Of a stretch of DNA of 64,000 bases, positions 1-10,691 are shown in pieces; positions within the stretch are counted from its first letter, which is position 1, and each line of letters opens with the position of its first letter. The notes beneath the pieces are model-generated. The model did not search any database. It saw nothing but the letters and a program-made list of their open reading frames with translations, and was not told the origin of the DNA. The stretch spans positions 1-64,000 of the forward strand of contig CALWGC010000030.1 of the NCBI GenBank assembly GCA_944378105.1. The letters run 5' to 3'. This stretch comes from an uncultured Clostridia bacterium. Its GTDB lineage: Bacteria > Bacillota > Clostridia > Lachnospirales > Anaerotignaceae. Made by a program: the position numbers and the translations under genes.

Positions 1-30
1 AGAATCAAGAAACAAGATTGGGACGAATAA
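1..30 (+). CDS. 3' end of an unidentified gene (partial)
   Basis: From base 1 the first frame reads nine codons (R-I-K-K-Q-D-W-D-E) and then stops at TAA 28-30, directly before a terminator-like hairpin. This fits the tail of a gene entering from the left. In many Clostridia addB precedes addA, so it could be the end of addB, but nine residues cannot show that. Confidence 0.25.
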   Translation, partial: RIKKQDWDE

Positions 31-32
31 CG

Positions 33-64
33 AAAAAGGCTCACTCAAAATGGGTGGGCCTTTC
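33..64 (+). terminator. Rho-independent terminator
   Basis: An A-run is followed by a 9-bp stem, 38-46 (GGCTCACTC) pairing with 52-60 (GGGTGGGCC) with two G-T pairs, a loop of about 5 bases and a short T-run. It would end the gene that enters from the left. The rest of 65-256 is AT-rich and shows no other gene. Confidence 0.55.
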
Positions 65-272
65 GTACTGTTTTCGTACTGTTTTTGTTTGAAACCTTGT
101 TTTTTCATAAAAATATGGAACATAAAACAAAGAAAAATCAAGGTTTTTCATAGCACAAACCTTTAAAAAGTTATTTTGCCGTTTTTTTGCGCAAAAAAGC
201 AGACGAAAGGAACACACAGGGACAGGGAAAAAATGTAAAATGAAAGACAGAATGAGAAAGGAGGACAGGCAG

Positions 273-878
273 ATGCTGTTACCGTTTATGGCAAAGAAGA
301 AAGAGGCGCTATTGGAGGAAGTGATGGAGGAGCAAAAGGAGGCGTTGTTGGCCAAGGCCGGCGCGCTGGACAACTCGTTTTTCGTTTCCTTTTACCAGCT
401 TTCCATCGATTTTTCGTTTTTGGACGCCTATGATTTTTTTGTGGAGCTGGATTGCCACAGTAATTTGTTTTATGAATTGCTACCACAGATGGGAGAGATG
501 GATGGGCTGCGGTTTTATAAAATTTTGGCCATGTATCATACGATCGAACTTTTGCTGCGAAAACGAAAGCAGGTGAAGGCGGAAGAAATGGCCCAGGCCC
601 TGTATGATACGTATGGCTTTTCGGAGGAGGAAAAGAAGCTTTTTACCCTGCTTTTGGCCTGTGCCCTCCATTTCCCAAGCCAGTTTCCGCCCCTCTTTGC
701 AAAAAGCTTTGGGCGGTATTTGTTTGATTTTTCTGTAGAAAACCCCTTTGCGTTGGCTTTTTTGGAAAATTTCTGCTATAATTCTTATAGCAGTTTTCAG
801 ACGTATTTGTCAAAATATATTTCCATCAACCGGCGGATTCGCCTTTCGGAGATGGAGAGAGAAAAAATAGCCAGATAA
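273..878 (+). CDS. hypothetical protein upstream of addA
   Basis: A 201-residue protein I do not recognise. The start is placed at ATG 273 because an AAAGGAGG ribosome site lies at 257-264; the frame is open back to 240 but without a good site. The protein is acidic and aromatic-rich. It has a charged helical N-terminus (about residues 3-25, rich in K and E), several Phe/Tyr clusters and helix-forming stretches, but no signal peptide, convincing membrane segment or cysteine motif. It ends 19 bases before addA and is probably cotranscribed with it, at the place where addB often sits. It is far too short for AddB and lacks any nuclease motif. A link to recombination is only suggested by position. 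Confidence 0.6.
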   Translation: MLLPFMAKKKEALLEEVMEEQKEALLAKAGALDNSFFVSFYQLSIDFSFLDAYDFFVELDCHSNLFYELLPQMGEMDGLRFYKILAMYHTIELLLRKRKQVKAEEMAQALYDTYGFSEEEKKLFTLLLACALHFPSQFPPLFAKSFGRYLFDFSVENPFALAFLENFCYNSYSSFQTYLSKYISINRRIRLSEMEREKIAR

Positions 879-897
879 ATTTGAGGTGGTTTTTGGT

Positions 898-3800
898 ATG
901 GGAGAAGTAAAGTGGACAACAAAACAGCGGCAGGCCATCGAAACCCATGGCGCAGACATTCTGGTTTCGGCGGCAGCGGGCAGCGGCAAAACGGCCGTTT
1001 TGGTGGAGCGCATCATCCAGATGATTTGTAACCCCAAAAAAGGGGTGGATATCGACCGGCTTTTGGTGCTCACATTCACCAAGGCCGCCGCGGCGCAGAT
1101 GAAAGAAAAAATCGCCCAAGCCCTGGCCGATGCTTTGTCCCTTCAACCCCATAATAGCCAGCTGCAGCGACAGATGACACTGTTGCAGCGGGCCAACATC
1201 ACCACCATAGACTCCTTTTGTCTGAAAGTGGTGCGGGACCACTATATGAAGGTGGATTTAGACCCTTCCTTTCAGACAGCCGACGAAAAAACGGCAACAC
1301 TGTTACAGACCAGCGTGTTAGATGAAGTGATGGAGCGGTGGTATGAAGCCCAGGACGAAGGCTTCTTTCAGTTGGTAGAAAGCTTTGGCGAAGCCATGGG
1401 CGACCGACGGGTGCGGGAACTGGTGCTGCAGGTTTATGACTTTGTGCAAAGCAATCCCTTTCCTGGCCGGTGGTTAAAAGAGGCAGCCGACCATTTTGCG
1501 CCGGGCAAAGATTTTTCGGCCTCCTATTGGGCCAGCCAGACGGTGGAGCTGGTGAAAAAAAGGCTGGAGGCATTGGTGGAAAAGAGCCAAAAAACGATGC
1601 GGTTTTGTCTGGAAGAGGGCGGGCCGTTGGGGTATGTACCAGCCCTAGAAAGCGATGTGGCCTATGGAAAGGATTTGCTTTTGGCGGCGGAAAAAGGCTA
1701 TGAAGCCTTGGCCCAGGCTTTTTTGGCCGGAGGATTTGCGACCCTTGGGCGGCGAAAAAAAGACGAAGACGCCGATGTGGCCGAACAGTGTAAAGCCATG
1801 CGCAATGCCGTCAAAGAAGGTATCCAGGGACTGCAAAAATCCTTCTTTTTCCAATCCCCGCAGGAGATGGAAGAAAACATGGCAGAGATGTTCCCCGTGG
1901 CCCAGACCATTTCCCGTCTGGTGCTGGATTTTGCCGCATCCTATGGAGCGGCCAAAAAAGAAAAATTGCTCATCGACTATAGCGATATGGAACATTATGC
2001 CATTTCCATTTTGCTGGATGTGGACGAGGAAGGGAATGTCTTGGGGCCATCGCAAACGGCGTTGCGGCTGCAAGAAGAGTATGTGGAGATTTTAACCGAC
2101 GAGTATCAAGATAGCAACTTAGTGCAGGAATTATTGTTGCAGGCCGTCAGCGGCCGGCTTGGCAAAGGAAAAAACCGGTTTATGGTGGGGGATGTGAAAC
2201 AGAGCATCTACGGATTTCGCCAGGCAGAGCCTTCTTTGTTTTTGGAAAAACTCCATCGCTATGGAGAAACGGGCGACGAAATCCGCATCGATTTATCCCA
2301 AAACTTCCGCAGCCGAAAACCCATTTTGCAGGCCGTCAATTTCTTCTTTCGCCAACTGATGGACCTTTCTTTGGGTGGCATTGTTTATGATGACCGGGCG
2401 GCGCTACAGTATGGCGGCAATTTCCCATCCCAAAGGGAACCATCTCAAGGGGATGTGGAAGTTTATTTGATCAACCGCAAGGAAGAGGAGCCACAGGAAG
2501 AAGAGATGGACGCGGCCCAGGTGGAAATGACCTTTGTGGCCAAAAAAATCTTGGAACTGATGGAAAGCGGATACCAGGTGTATGACGGAAAGGGCTATCG
2601 TCCTTTGGCCTTTGGGGATATTGTGCTGCTTTTTCGTTCGGCCAAGTCATGGAGCCAGGCGGCAAGCCAAGCCTTGGAAGCGGCGGGGATTCCCGTCTAT
2701 GCGCCCAATGGCGCCAAGTATTACGCCCGGACCGAGGTTTCGTTTATGGTTAGCCTTTTGCGGGTGATTGATAATAGTTTGCAGGATATTCCGCTTTTGA
2801 CGGTGCTGCGGTCTCCGGTGTATCGGTTTACCAATTCGGAATTATTGGAAATTCGGCTATCGACGGAGGAAGAGACGTTTTTTGAGCGTTTGGTGGCTTA
2901 TGAAAAAGGCCATAGCGATGCGCTTTCGACGCGGATTGGTGTGTTTCTTTCTGCGTTAGAACGGTGGAAAGAAGAAAGCCAGACCATGCCTGTCAGTCGG
3001 TTTTTATGGAAATTGTATGACGAAACAGGGTATTTTCAATATGTGGGCCAGCTGCCGCCGGGAGCCGTGCGCCAGGCCAATTTGCGTCTGCTTTCCCAAA
3101 AGGCAGAAGCAGTGGAACAGACGGGCCAAAGAGGGCTTTTCCCCTTTATTCGCTATATTGAATTATCGGAAGCCCAGCGAGAGGAAGAAGAAGGCGCCGT
3201 GGTGCTGGGAGAAAAAGACGACTTGGTACGGATCAGCACCATACATAAAAGCAAGGGCCTGGAATATCCGGTGGTGTTTTTATGCGGCATGGGTAAACGC
3301 CTCAATCGACAGGATTTGCAGCAGTCGCTGTTATTGCATCAACAAGGGGGCTTTGCCTTTTCGTACACCGATGTGAAGCTGCGGGTGACCTATCCGACGT
3401 TGGCCAAGGCGCTGTTACGGGAAAAGAAAGCGGAAGAGAACCAGGCCGAAGAGCTGCGGGTGCTTTATGTAGCGCTGACGCGGGCCAAAGAAAAGCTGAT
3501 TGTGACCGGATCGGTGCCGGATTTGACGGCGGCGGCAAAAAAATGGTGTCTGACGGCCCAGACCAAAGCCCCGGTTTTGCCCTATCTGGACCGATTGAAA
3601 GCGGCGACATATTTGGATTGGTTGATGCCGGGTCTTTGCCGTCATCCGGTGGGAAGCTGCCTTTGGGAGACGGCCGGCATGGAACCACCCCTGATTCCAG
3701 AGGAAGAAGCTCCGTTTTCGGTTCATCTTTTGGAAAAAGAAGAGGCCCTGGCGCCCTTTACGCCATACCGAATGGGGAAGGAGAAGCCAGGTAAAGCCTT

Positions 3801-4539
3801 GGAAGAACAAGTGTTAGAACGTCTAGAGGGGACCTATGGCGCGGCCCTTTCTACGGGCCTACCGGCCAATGTCTCCATTTCGGAAATCAAGCGGCATCAT
3901 TCCGATTTGCCAGAAGGCACGTTACCTTTTTATTTACAACCTTCTTCCTATTCCTTCCGAGAAACGAAGGAGAACGGCGCAGTGGCCCGGCAAAAAGGGA
4001 CGGCTATGCATACCATGATGGAACATTTGGATTTTTCCCAGTCTTATACCAAGGAAAGTTTGCAGTTTTTTGCCCAACAGTTGGTGCAAAAACGGCTGCT
4101 GGAGGCAGAGGAAGTGGCACTTTTGGATTGGGGGCGGTTGTTACACGCCCTGGGCACGCCTTTGATGCAGCGGATGAAAGCGGTCGGCAATTGGAAAAAG
4201 GAAGAATCCTTTACCATGGCGCTCTCGCCTTATGAAGTGTTTGGAACCGACGAGATGTGCCATTTGGACGAACAAATTTTGCTCCATGGGATCATCGACT
4301 GTTATTTTGAAGAAGAAGACGGGCTGGTGTTGGTGGATTATAAAACCAACGATACCGCCGATCCCACGGGGTTGACGTTAGCCAAACAGTATCAGTTACA
4401 GTTATCCATTTATGCTAAGGCCTTGGGAAGGCTGACGAACAAACCAGTGAAGCAAATCTATCTCTATTCCTTCCATTTGCAACAGGCCATCGACTGTACG
4501 ACCCTTTGTTTGCCAGAGGAAGCAGAAGAAGGGCGTTAA
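898..4539 (+). CDS. addA: ATP-dependent helicase/nuclease subunit A (AddA)
   Basis: The 1213-residue AddA subunit of the AddAB (RexAB) helicase-nuclease processes double-strand breaks for RecA-dependent repair. The N-terminus carries the UvrD-type Walker A motif (AAAGSGKTAVLVERI, about residues 28-42). Other superfamily 1 motifs follow: LVLTFTKAAA, DEYQDSN, VGDVKQSIYGFR, STIHKSKGLEYPVV and LYVALTRAKEKL. The C-terminal RecB-type nuclease domain shows GIIDCYF, VDYKTND and QYQLQLSIY, which hold the expected Asp, Lys and Gln/Tyr residues. Length matches the family. The start is ATG 898 after GAGGTGG at 883-889; the GTG at 886 lies inside that site. The partner addB is not in the window, though it may lie just to the left. 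hemW begins 27 bases downstream. Confidence 0.96.
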   Translation: MGEVKWTTKQRQAIETHGADILVSAAAGSGKTAVLVERIIQMICNPKKGVDIDRLLVLTFTKAAAAQMKEKIAQALADALSLQPHNSQLQRQMTLLQRANITTIDSFCLKVVRDHYMKVDLDPSFQTADEKTATLLQTSVLDEVMERWYEAQDEGFFQLVESFGEAMGDRRVRELVLQVYDFVQSNPFPGRWLKEAADHFAPGKDFSASYWASQTVELVKKRLEALVEKSQKTMRFCLEEGGPLGYVPALESDVAYGKDLLLAAEKGYEALAQAFLAGGFATLGRRKKDEDADVAEQCKAMRNAVKEGIQGLQKSFFFQSPQEMEENMAEMFPVAQTISRLVLDFAASYGAAKKEKLLIDYSDMEHYAISILLDVDEEGNVLGPSQTALRLQEEYVEILTDEYQDSNLVQELLLQAVSGRLGKGKNRFMVGDVKQSIYGFRQAEPSLFLEKLHRYGETGDEIRIDLSQNFRSRKPILQAVNFFFRQLMDLSLGGIVYDDRAALQYGGNFPSQREPSQGDVEVYLINRKEEEPQEEEMDAAQVEMTFVAKKILELMESGYQVYDGKGYRPLAFGDIVLLFRSAKSWSQAASQALEAAGIPVYAPNGAKYYARTEVSFMVSLLRVIDNSLQDIPLLTVLRSPVYRFTNSELLEIRLSTEEETFFERLVAYEKGHSDALSTRIGVFLSALERWKEESQTMPVSRFLWKLYDETGYFQYVGQLPPGAVRQANLRLLSQKAEAVEQTGQRGLFPFIRYIELSEAQREEEEGAVVLGEKDDLVRISTIHKSKGLEYPVVFLCGMGKRLNRQDLQQSLLLHQQGGFAFSYTDVKLRVTYPTLAKALLREKKAEENQAEELRVLYVALTRAKEKLIVTGSVPDLTAAAKKWCLTAQTKAPVLPYLDRLKAATYLDWLMPGLCRHPVGSCLWETAGMEPPLIPEEEAPFSVHLLEKEEALAPFTPYRMGKEKPGKALEEQVLERLEGTYGAALSTGLPANVSISEIKRHHSDLPEGTLPFYLQPSSYSFRETKENGAVARQKGTAMHTMMEHLDFSQSYTKESLQFFAQQLVQKRLLEAEEVALLDWGRLLHALGTPLMQRMKAVGNWKKEESFTMALSPYEVFGTDEMCHLDEQILLHGIIDCYFEEEDGLVLVDYKTNDTADPTGLTLAKQYQLQLSIYAKALGRLTNKPVKQIYLYSFHLQQAIDCTTLCLPEEAEEGR

Positions 4540-4566
4540 AGACGAGAGCAAAGAAAGGAGACCAAG

Positions 4567-5706
4567 ATGGAACCGTTTCATATCTATATCCATATCCCCT
4601 TTTGCCGGCAAAAGTGTTTGTATTGCGATTTTCCCTCCTTTGCCGGGCAGGAGGCCTACATGGAAGACTATACCAGGGCGCTTTTGGCAGAGTTAAAAGA
4701 AAGCCGGGCCGAGTTTTCCCATAAAACCATCACCAGCATCTTTTTTGGCGGCGGAACGCCAACGGTGCTGCCGGTGTCGTATTTTGGAAAGATTTTGGAT
4801 GAAGTGTTGGAGCACTATCCCGTTTCGGACGATTGCGAAATCACCACCGAAGCAAACCCCCAAACCGTCGACCGCCACAGTCTGTCGGAATATCGCGTCA
4901 TGGGAGTGAACCGCCTTAGCTTTGGCCTACAGGCTTGGCAAAACCGGCTGCTACAAACCTTGGGCCGGATTCACCGGCGGGAGGCCTTTGTGGAAAATTT
5001 CCTGACGGCCAGAGAGGTGGGCTTTTCTAACCTCAGCGTGGATTTGATGTTTGCCCTGCCCCATCAAACCATTGGGGACTGGGAGGAGACGCTGAGGGAA
5101 GTTTGCCGTCTGGACCCAGAGCATCTTTCGACCTATAGTTTAATCATCGAGCCAAAAACGCCCTTTGACCGGATGCGGCAGGAAGGAAAGCTGAAAGAAG
5201 CAGACGAGAGGCTGGACCGGGAGATGTACCATGCGGCCCAATACTTATTGGAGCAGGCCGGCTATGGGCAGTATGAAATCAGTAACTTTGCAAAGCCGGG
5301 GTTTGAAAGCCGTCACAACTTGGCTTATTGGGATGTGGAAGAATATGCCGGGTTTGGTTTGGCGGCCCATTCCTATGCCGAAGGGGTGCGGTATCATAAT
5401 ACCGGCGATTTGGCGGCCTATTTGGCGGCCAAAGGCCGCACAGCGCTTTTGCGCCAAGACAAGGAAGTGCTTTCCGAAGAAGAAAAGATCGAAGAATTTT
5501 TGTTTTTGGGCCTGAGAAAAACAGCGGGCATTTCCTTGACCACTTTTGAAGAAAAGTTTCATGCACCTCTGAACCAATTTTTCTCCCGGGAACTTTCCTA
5601 TTTAATGGAAGAAAAACTGTTGGTGATGGAACAAGACAGACTTCGCTTGACGCCAAAGGGAATGGATGTCAGCAATTTCGTTTTTGAAAAATTCATTTTC
5701 TCTTAA
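4567..5706 (+). CDS. hemW: radical SAM protein HemW (heme chaperone, HemN-like)
   Basis: This 379-residue radical SAM enzyme has the cluster motif C-x3-C-x2-C at residues 13, 17 and 20 (HIPFCRQKCLYC), followed by GGGTPT, EANPQ, RLSFGLQ, and YEISNFAK with HNLAYW. This is the HemW signature; HemW is a heme-binding insertase once annotated as oxygen-independent coproporphyrinogen oxidase. True HemN carries an extra N-terminal cysteine and a longer N-terminus, which are absent here. An AAAGGAG site precedes ATG 4567. Its place directly before hrcA-grpE-dnaK-dnaJ is a very common arrangement in Bacillota. The gene ends about 20 bases before the hrcA promoter, so read-through into the heat-shock operon is possible. 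Confidence 0.93.
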   Translation: MEPFHIYIHIPFCRQKCLYCDFPSFAGQEAYMEDYTRALLAELKESRAEFSHKTITSIFFGGGTPTVLPVSYFGKILDEVLEHYPVSDDCEITTEANPQTVDRHSLSEYRVMGVNRLSFGLQAWQNRLLQTLGRIHRREAFVENFLTAREVGFSNLSVDLMFALPHQTIGDWEETLREVCRLDPEHLSTYSLIIEPKTPFDRMRQEGKLKEADERLDREMYHAAQYLLEQAGYGQYEISNFAKPGFESRHNLAYWDVEEYAGFGLAAHSYAEGVRYHNTGDLAAYLAAKGRTALLRQDKEVLSEEEKIEEFLFLGLRKTAGISLTTFEEKFHAPLNQFFSRELSYLMEEKLLVMEQDRLRLTPKGMDVSNFVFEKFIFS

Positions 5707-5720
5707 CAAAAAAACCGAAA

Positions 5721-5755
5721 TAGCACTTGACAGTTTTGTTGGTAAGTGCTATTTT
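5721..5755 (+). promoter_or_regulatory. sigma-A promoter of the hrcA operon with an overlapping CIRCE-like inverted repeat
   Basis: TTGACA at 5727-5732 and TATTTT at 5750-5755 are 17 bases apart. The -35 box sits inside an inverted repeat, TAGCACTT (5721-5728) and AAGTGCTA (5744-5751), whose arms match 8 of 9 CIRCE bases but with a 15-base spacer instead of 9. It may be a second, degenerate HrcA site covering the promoter core. Confidence 0.75.
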
Positions 5756-5767
5756 ATTATATAGAAA

Positions 5768-5794
5768 TTAGCACTCGATGTCGGTGAGTGCTAA
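5768..5794 (+). promoter_or_regulatory. CIRCE operator (HrcA binding site)
   Basis: A perfect CIRCE element: TTAGCACTC (5768-5776), a 9-base spacer, and GAGTGCTAA (5786-5794). It lies just downstream of the promoter, in the hrcA leader. HrcA is expected to bind here and repress hrcA-grpE-dnaK-dnaJ until heat shock. Confidence 0.98.
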
Positions 5795-5814
5795 CAAAGA
5801 AAGAAGGTGCGTTT

Positions 5815-6915
5815 GTGTCGCTGAGTGAACGAAAAATGAAAATTTTGCAGGCAATCATCAACGATTATATTGCCACAGCAGAACCGGTGGGCAGCCGAAC
5901 CATTGCCAAGAAATACAACTTCGGTTTAAGCTCGGCCACCATTCGCAACGAAATGAGCGATTTGGAAGAAATGGGCTTTATCATACAGCCCCATGCTTCC
6001 GCCGGACGAATTCCTTCGGATTTGGGTTACCGGTTGTATGTGGATACGCTGATGCAAAAGGCAGAACTGCAGGAGCGGGAGAAAAACTTTTTGCAGGGTG
6101 TTGTGGCCAACAACATGAATCAAATTGAATATTTGATGGATGAAACGGCCAAAATTCTCTCCTCCCTCACCAACTATACCACCATCATGTCGGACCCCAT
6201 TGTCCATAGCCGTACCATCAAAAAGATTCGGTTTATGGCGCTGGAAAATAATGACGTGCTGGTGTTGGTGGGAACCGATGGCAATATGGTGAAAAACCAC
6301 ACCATGCATCTGGATGCCGTGCCGGATGATGAAGAACTGTTTCGGCTTTCTTGCATCATCAACGATTATCTTTCCGGCCAATCCATGGAGCATGTGGATG
6401 AGCGGGCCATCAATAGCCTGCGGGCCGCACTTCCCGGCTGGGGGCAGTTGATTAATGCCGTACTAAAGGCCGTGGAAAAAACAACAGAAAGTTTAAGCCC
6501 ACAGTTCCATTTGACCGGGGCCAAAAACATGCTGGCCTTTCCAGAGTTTAGCGATGTGGAAAAAGCCCAAAAGCTCATTGAAACATTGGAAGAAAAAGAT
6601 GTCATGAAAAATTTGATGTCTGTGCCGCCAAAAGAAGGGCAGGACGTACAAATTTATATCGGTAACGAGCTGGGCATTGACGAAATGAAAGATTGTAGTA
6701 TCATCACCACCCACTATAAGCTTTCCGAACATGTCACCGGCACCATCGGCATTGTGGGGCCAACGCGGATGAATTATTCCCAGGTGATTGCTGTTTTAAA
6801 TGGCATGGTCAAAAATATGGAAGACACCATCGCCCACTTGCAACAAAAAAATCAGCCCTTGCGCCGGCAGTTGACCGATAGCAGTCGAAAGAAACAGACA
6901 GAACAAGATTCCTAG
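5815..6915 (+). CDS. hrcA: heat-inducible transcription repressor HrcA
   Basis: A 366-residue repressor of class I heat-shock genes. It has an N-terminal winged-helix DNA-binding domain (about residues 5-75, with GSRTIAKKYNFGLSSATIRNEM) followed by the HrcA GAF-like and inserted dimerisation domains. The motif SAGRIPSDLGYR is diagnostic. The start is GTG 5815 with AAGAAGGTG at 5801-5809. An in-frame GTG at 5788 lies within the CIRCE operator and has no ribosome site. The gene is first in an operon with grpE (15 bases downstream), dnaK and dnaJ. CIRCE upstream indicates autorepression. In Bacillota the activity of HrcA is usually tuned by GroEL, which is not in this window. Confidence 0.96.
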   Translation: MSLSERKMKILQAIINDYIATAEPVGSRTIAKKYNFGLSSATIRNEMSDLEEMGFIIQPHASAGRIPSDLGYRLYVDTLMQKAELQEREKNFLQGVVANNMNQIEYLMDETAKILSSLTNYTTIMSDPIVHSRTIKKIRFMALENNDVLVLVGTDGNMVKNHTMHLDAVPDDEELFRLSCIINDYLSGQSMEHVDERAINSLRAALPGWGQLINAVLKAVEKTTESLSPQFHLTGAKNMLAFPEFSDVEKAQKLIETLEEKDVMKNLMSVPPKEGQDVQIYIGNELGIDEMKDCSIITTHYKLSEHVTGTIGIVGPTRMNYSQVIAVLNGMVKNMEDTIAHLQQKNQPLRRQLTDSSRKKQTEQDS

Positions 6916-6930
6916 AAAAGAGGGAAAAGC

Positions 6931-7464
6931 ATGGAAAACAAAGAACCATCCAATGCGAAAGAAGAGCAGCTGGAAGAAGTAATGGAAGAAACCACCGAAG
7001 CGGTGGATGGACAGGTGGAAGAAACAAGCACCCCTTCCATGGAAGAACAGCTGGCCGAAGCGGAGGATAAATATAAACGCATTGCAGCAGAATATTATAA
7101 CTATCGGGAACGGACCAGCCGGGAAAAGGCGAACATGTTCCATGATGGTGTCCGGGATACCATCGAAAAACTGCTGCCGGTGATTGATAACCTGGAACGG
7201 GCCGTGGCTGCCCAGCAGGACAAAGAAGATGCCTTTTATAAGGGTGTCGAGATGACGTTAAAAAATTTCAAAGAAATTTTGACGGCCATGGGCGTGGAAG
7301 AAATTCCGGCTGTGGGTGAAAAGTTTGATCCTTCCTTGCATGCGGCTGTGAGCCACATCGAAGATGAAAACTTTGGCGAAAACGAAATTTCCATTGAAAT
7401 GATGAAAGGTTATAAATATAAAGACAAAGTCATCCGCCATAGTATGGTGCAGGTGGCCAACTAA
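6931..7464 (+). CDS. grpE: nucleotide exchange factor GrpE
   Basis: GrpE (177 residues) releases ADP from DnaK. The first 45 residues are acidic and low-complexity, then comes the long coiled-coil helix (AEAEDKYKRIAAEYYNYRE) and the C-terminal beta domain. The end matches the family (GYKYKDKVIRHSMVQVAN). It lies between hrcA and dnaK, with an AGAGGGAAAA ribosome site before ATG 6931. Its stop is 54 bases before dnaK. Length and features are normal. Confidence 0.96.
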   Translation: MENKEPSNAKEEQLEEVMEETTEAVDGQVEETSTPSMEEQLAEAEDKYKRIAAEYYNYRERTSREKANMFHDGVRDTIEKLLPVIDNLERAVAAQQDKEDAFYKGVEMTLKNFKEILTAMGVEEIPAVGEKFDPSLHAAVSHIEDENFGENEISIEMMKGYKYKDKVIRHSMVQVAN

Positions 7465-7506
7465 AAAACGAAACAAACGTCTTTTTGAAACGTTGTGAAT
7501 AACTAG

Positions 7507-9351
<1,845 letters not shown>

Positions 9352-9365
9352 TTGGATAAAACAGC

Positions 9366-9404
9366 AGGCGAGGGCTTTTGGTCACGACTCAAAAGGCCTC
9401 GCCT
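9366..9404 (+). other. intercistronic hairpin between dnaK and dnaJ
   Basis: A 15-base stem with one mismatch, 9366-9380 pairing with 9390-9404 (outer arms AGGCGAGG and CCTCGCCT), around a 9-base loop. There is no T-run after it, so it is unlikely to be a full terminator. It may stabilise the dnaK transcript end or reduce dnaJ expression relative to dnaK. Confidence 0.75.
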
Positions 9405-9465
9405 TGTGCTGATAACTGATAAGAAGGCGCTATGCCTTTATTCCAAACGGTGGTGAAACAGAATT

Positions 9466-10596
9466 ATGGCAAATAAAGACTTTTATGCAACCCTTGGCCT
9501 TGAAAAAGGCGCTTCCGAAAGTGAAATCAAAAAGGCATACCGCCAGATGGCAAAAAAATATCATCCCGACAACAACCCAGGCGATAAAACGGCCGAAGAA
9601 AAAATGAAGGAAGTCAACGAAGCCTATGAAGTGCTCAGCGACCCAGACAAACGGGCCAAATATGACCAGTTTGGCTCGGCGGCCTTTGAACAAGGCGGCA
9701 TGGGCGGCGGCGGATTTTATGGCGGCGCCGGCGGCATGGAATTTGACATGGGTGATATCTTCAATATGTTTGGCTTTGGCGGCGGTTCGGCCAGAAGAAC
9801 GGGACCGCAGAGAGGCTCTGACATTGGGGTGACCATCCAAATTACCTTTGAAGAAGCAATTTTTGGGACGAAGAAAGATATTTCCGTTAACGTCGTAGAT
9901 AAATGCGACACCTGTAATGGTACTGGGGCAAAGCCGGGCACCCATGCAGAAACTTGTCGTCGTTGTAACGGCACCGGGCAAGAACGGGTGGTAAAACAAT
10001 CCATTTTCGGCTCCATGACCAGCGTCCAGACTTGTTCGGCTTGCGGCGGTACCGGCAAAACCATCAAAGACCCTTGTAACACCTGCCACGGCAAAGGCCG
10101 GGTGCGCAAAGTGAAAAAATTTGAAGTGAACATACCAAAAGGCATCGATAACGGGCAGACCATCCGTCTGGCCGGCAAAGGGGAGGCCGGGGTAAACGGC
10201 GGACCTTATGGCGATTTGATGGTGACGGTTTATGTACAGCCGGACCGTTATTTTGTACGGAAAGGCATGGATTTGTATTGTGAGGTACCCATTTCCTTTG
10301 TGCAGGCGGCCTTGGGCGATGAAATTACCATTCGTACCATCGATGGCGAGCAAAAATATACCGTCAAACCGGGGACGCAGCCCGATGCAACGGCCGTGCT
10401 GCGCGGTGTCGGTGTGCCAAGTTTGCGCAATCCAAACCAACGAGGCAACCAAATCATTACGTTTAAAGTGAAAATCCCAACGGAGCTGACCAATCGGCAA
10501 AAAGAATTGTTGCGGGAATTTGACGGCCGCAGCGAAAGCAAAGAAGGTGAGAAAAAAGGCTTCTGGGATAAAGTAAAAGAAAAACTGGAAGATTGA
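9466..10596 (+). CDS. dnaJ: chaperone protein DnaJ (Hsp40)
   Basis: A 376-residue full-length DnaJ that stimulates DnaK ATPase and delivers substrates. The J domain (residues 1-70) has the HPD triad in KKYHPDNNPGD. A Gly/Phe-rich linker (about 72-110) follows. The zinc-binding region has four CxxCxGxG repeats (CDTCNGTG, CRRCNGTG, CSACGGTG, CNTCHGKG). The C-terminal substrate-binding domains complete it. It is the last gene of the heat-shock operon, 114 bases after dnaK and before a terminator at 10604-10642. Confidence 0.97.
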   Translation: MANKDFYATLGLEKGASESEIKKAYRQMAKKYHPDNNPGDKTAEEKMKEVNEAYEVLSDPDKRAKYDQFGSAAFEQGGMGGGGFYGGAGGMEFDMGDIFNMFGFGGGSARRTGPQRGSDIGVTIQITFEEAIFGTKKDISVNVVDKCDTCNGTGAKPGTHAETCRRCNGTGQERVVKQSIFGSMTSVQTCSACGGTGKTIKDPCNTCHGKGRVRKVKKFEVNIPKGIDNGQTIRLAGKGEAGVNGGPYGDLMVTVYVQPDRYFVRKGMDLYCEVPISFVQAALGDEITIRTIDGEQKYTVKPGTQPDATAVLRGVGVPSLRNPNQRGNQIITFKVKIPTELTNRQKELLREFDGRSESKEGEKKGFWDKVKEKLED

Positions 10597-10603
10597 GGCA
10601 GAG

Positions 10604-10642
10604 AAAAAGGCGTTTTCCGGCAGTGACCCGGCACGCCTTTTT
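10604..10642 (+). terminator. terminator after dnaJ
   Basis: AAAAAGGCG (10604-10612) pairs with CGCCTTTTT (10634-10642), with a further CCGG-type inner stem and T-run. It ends the hrcA-dnaJ operon. Confidence 0.75.
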
Positions 10643-10691
10643 GTGCCGTTTTTCAGACGGTTTTCTCATTTGGAGAGAAAGGAGCGGCCCC

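Noticed and set aside
5788..5814. Upstream GTG start for hrcA at 5788
   Set aside because: It lies inside the CIRCE operator and lacks a ribosome site; GTG 5815 has one at the right distance.
9430..10500. Minus-strand frame of 356 codons opposite dnaJ
   Set aside because: Shadow frame; the plus strand carries all DnaJ domains.
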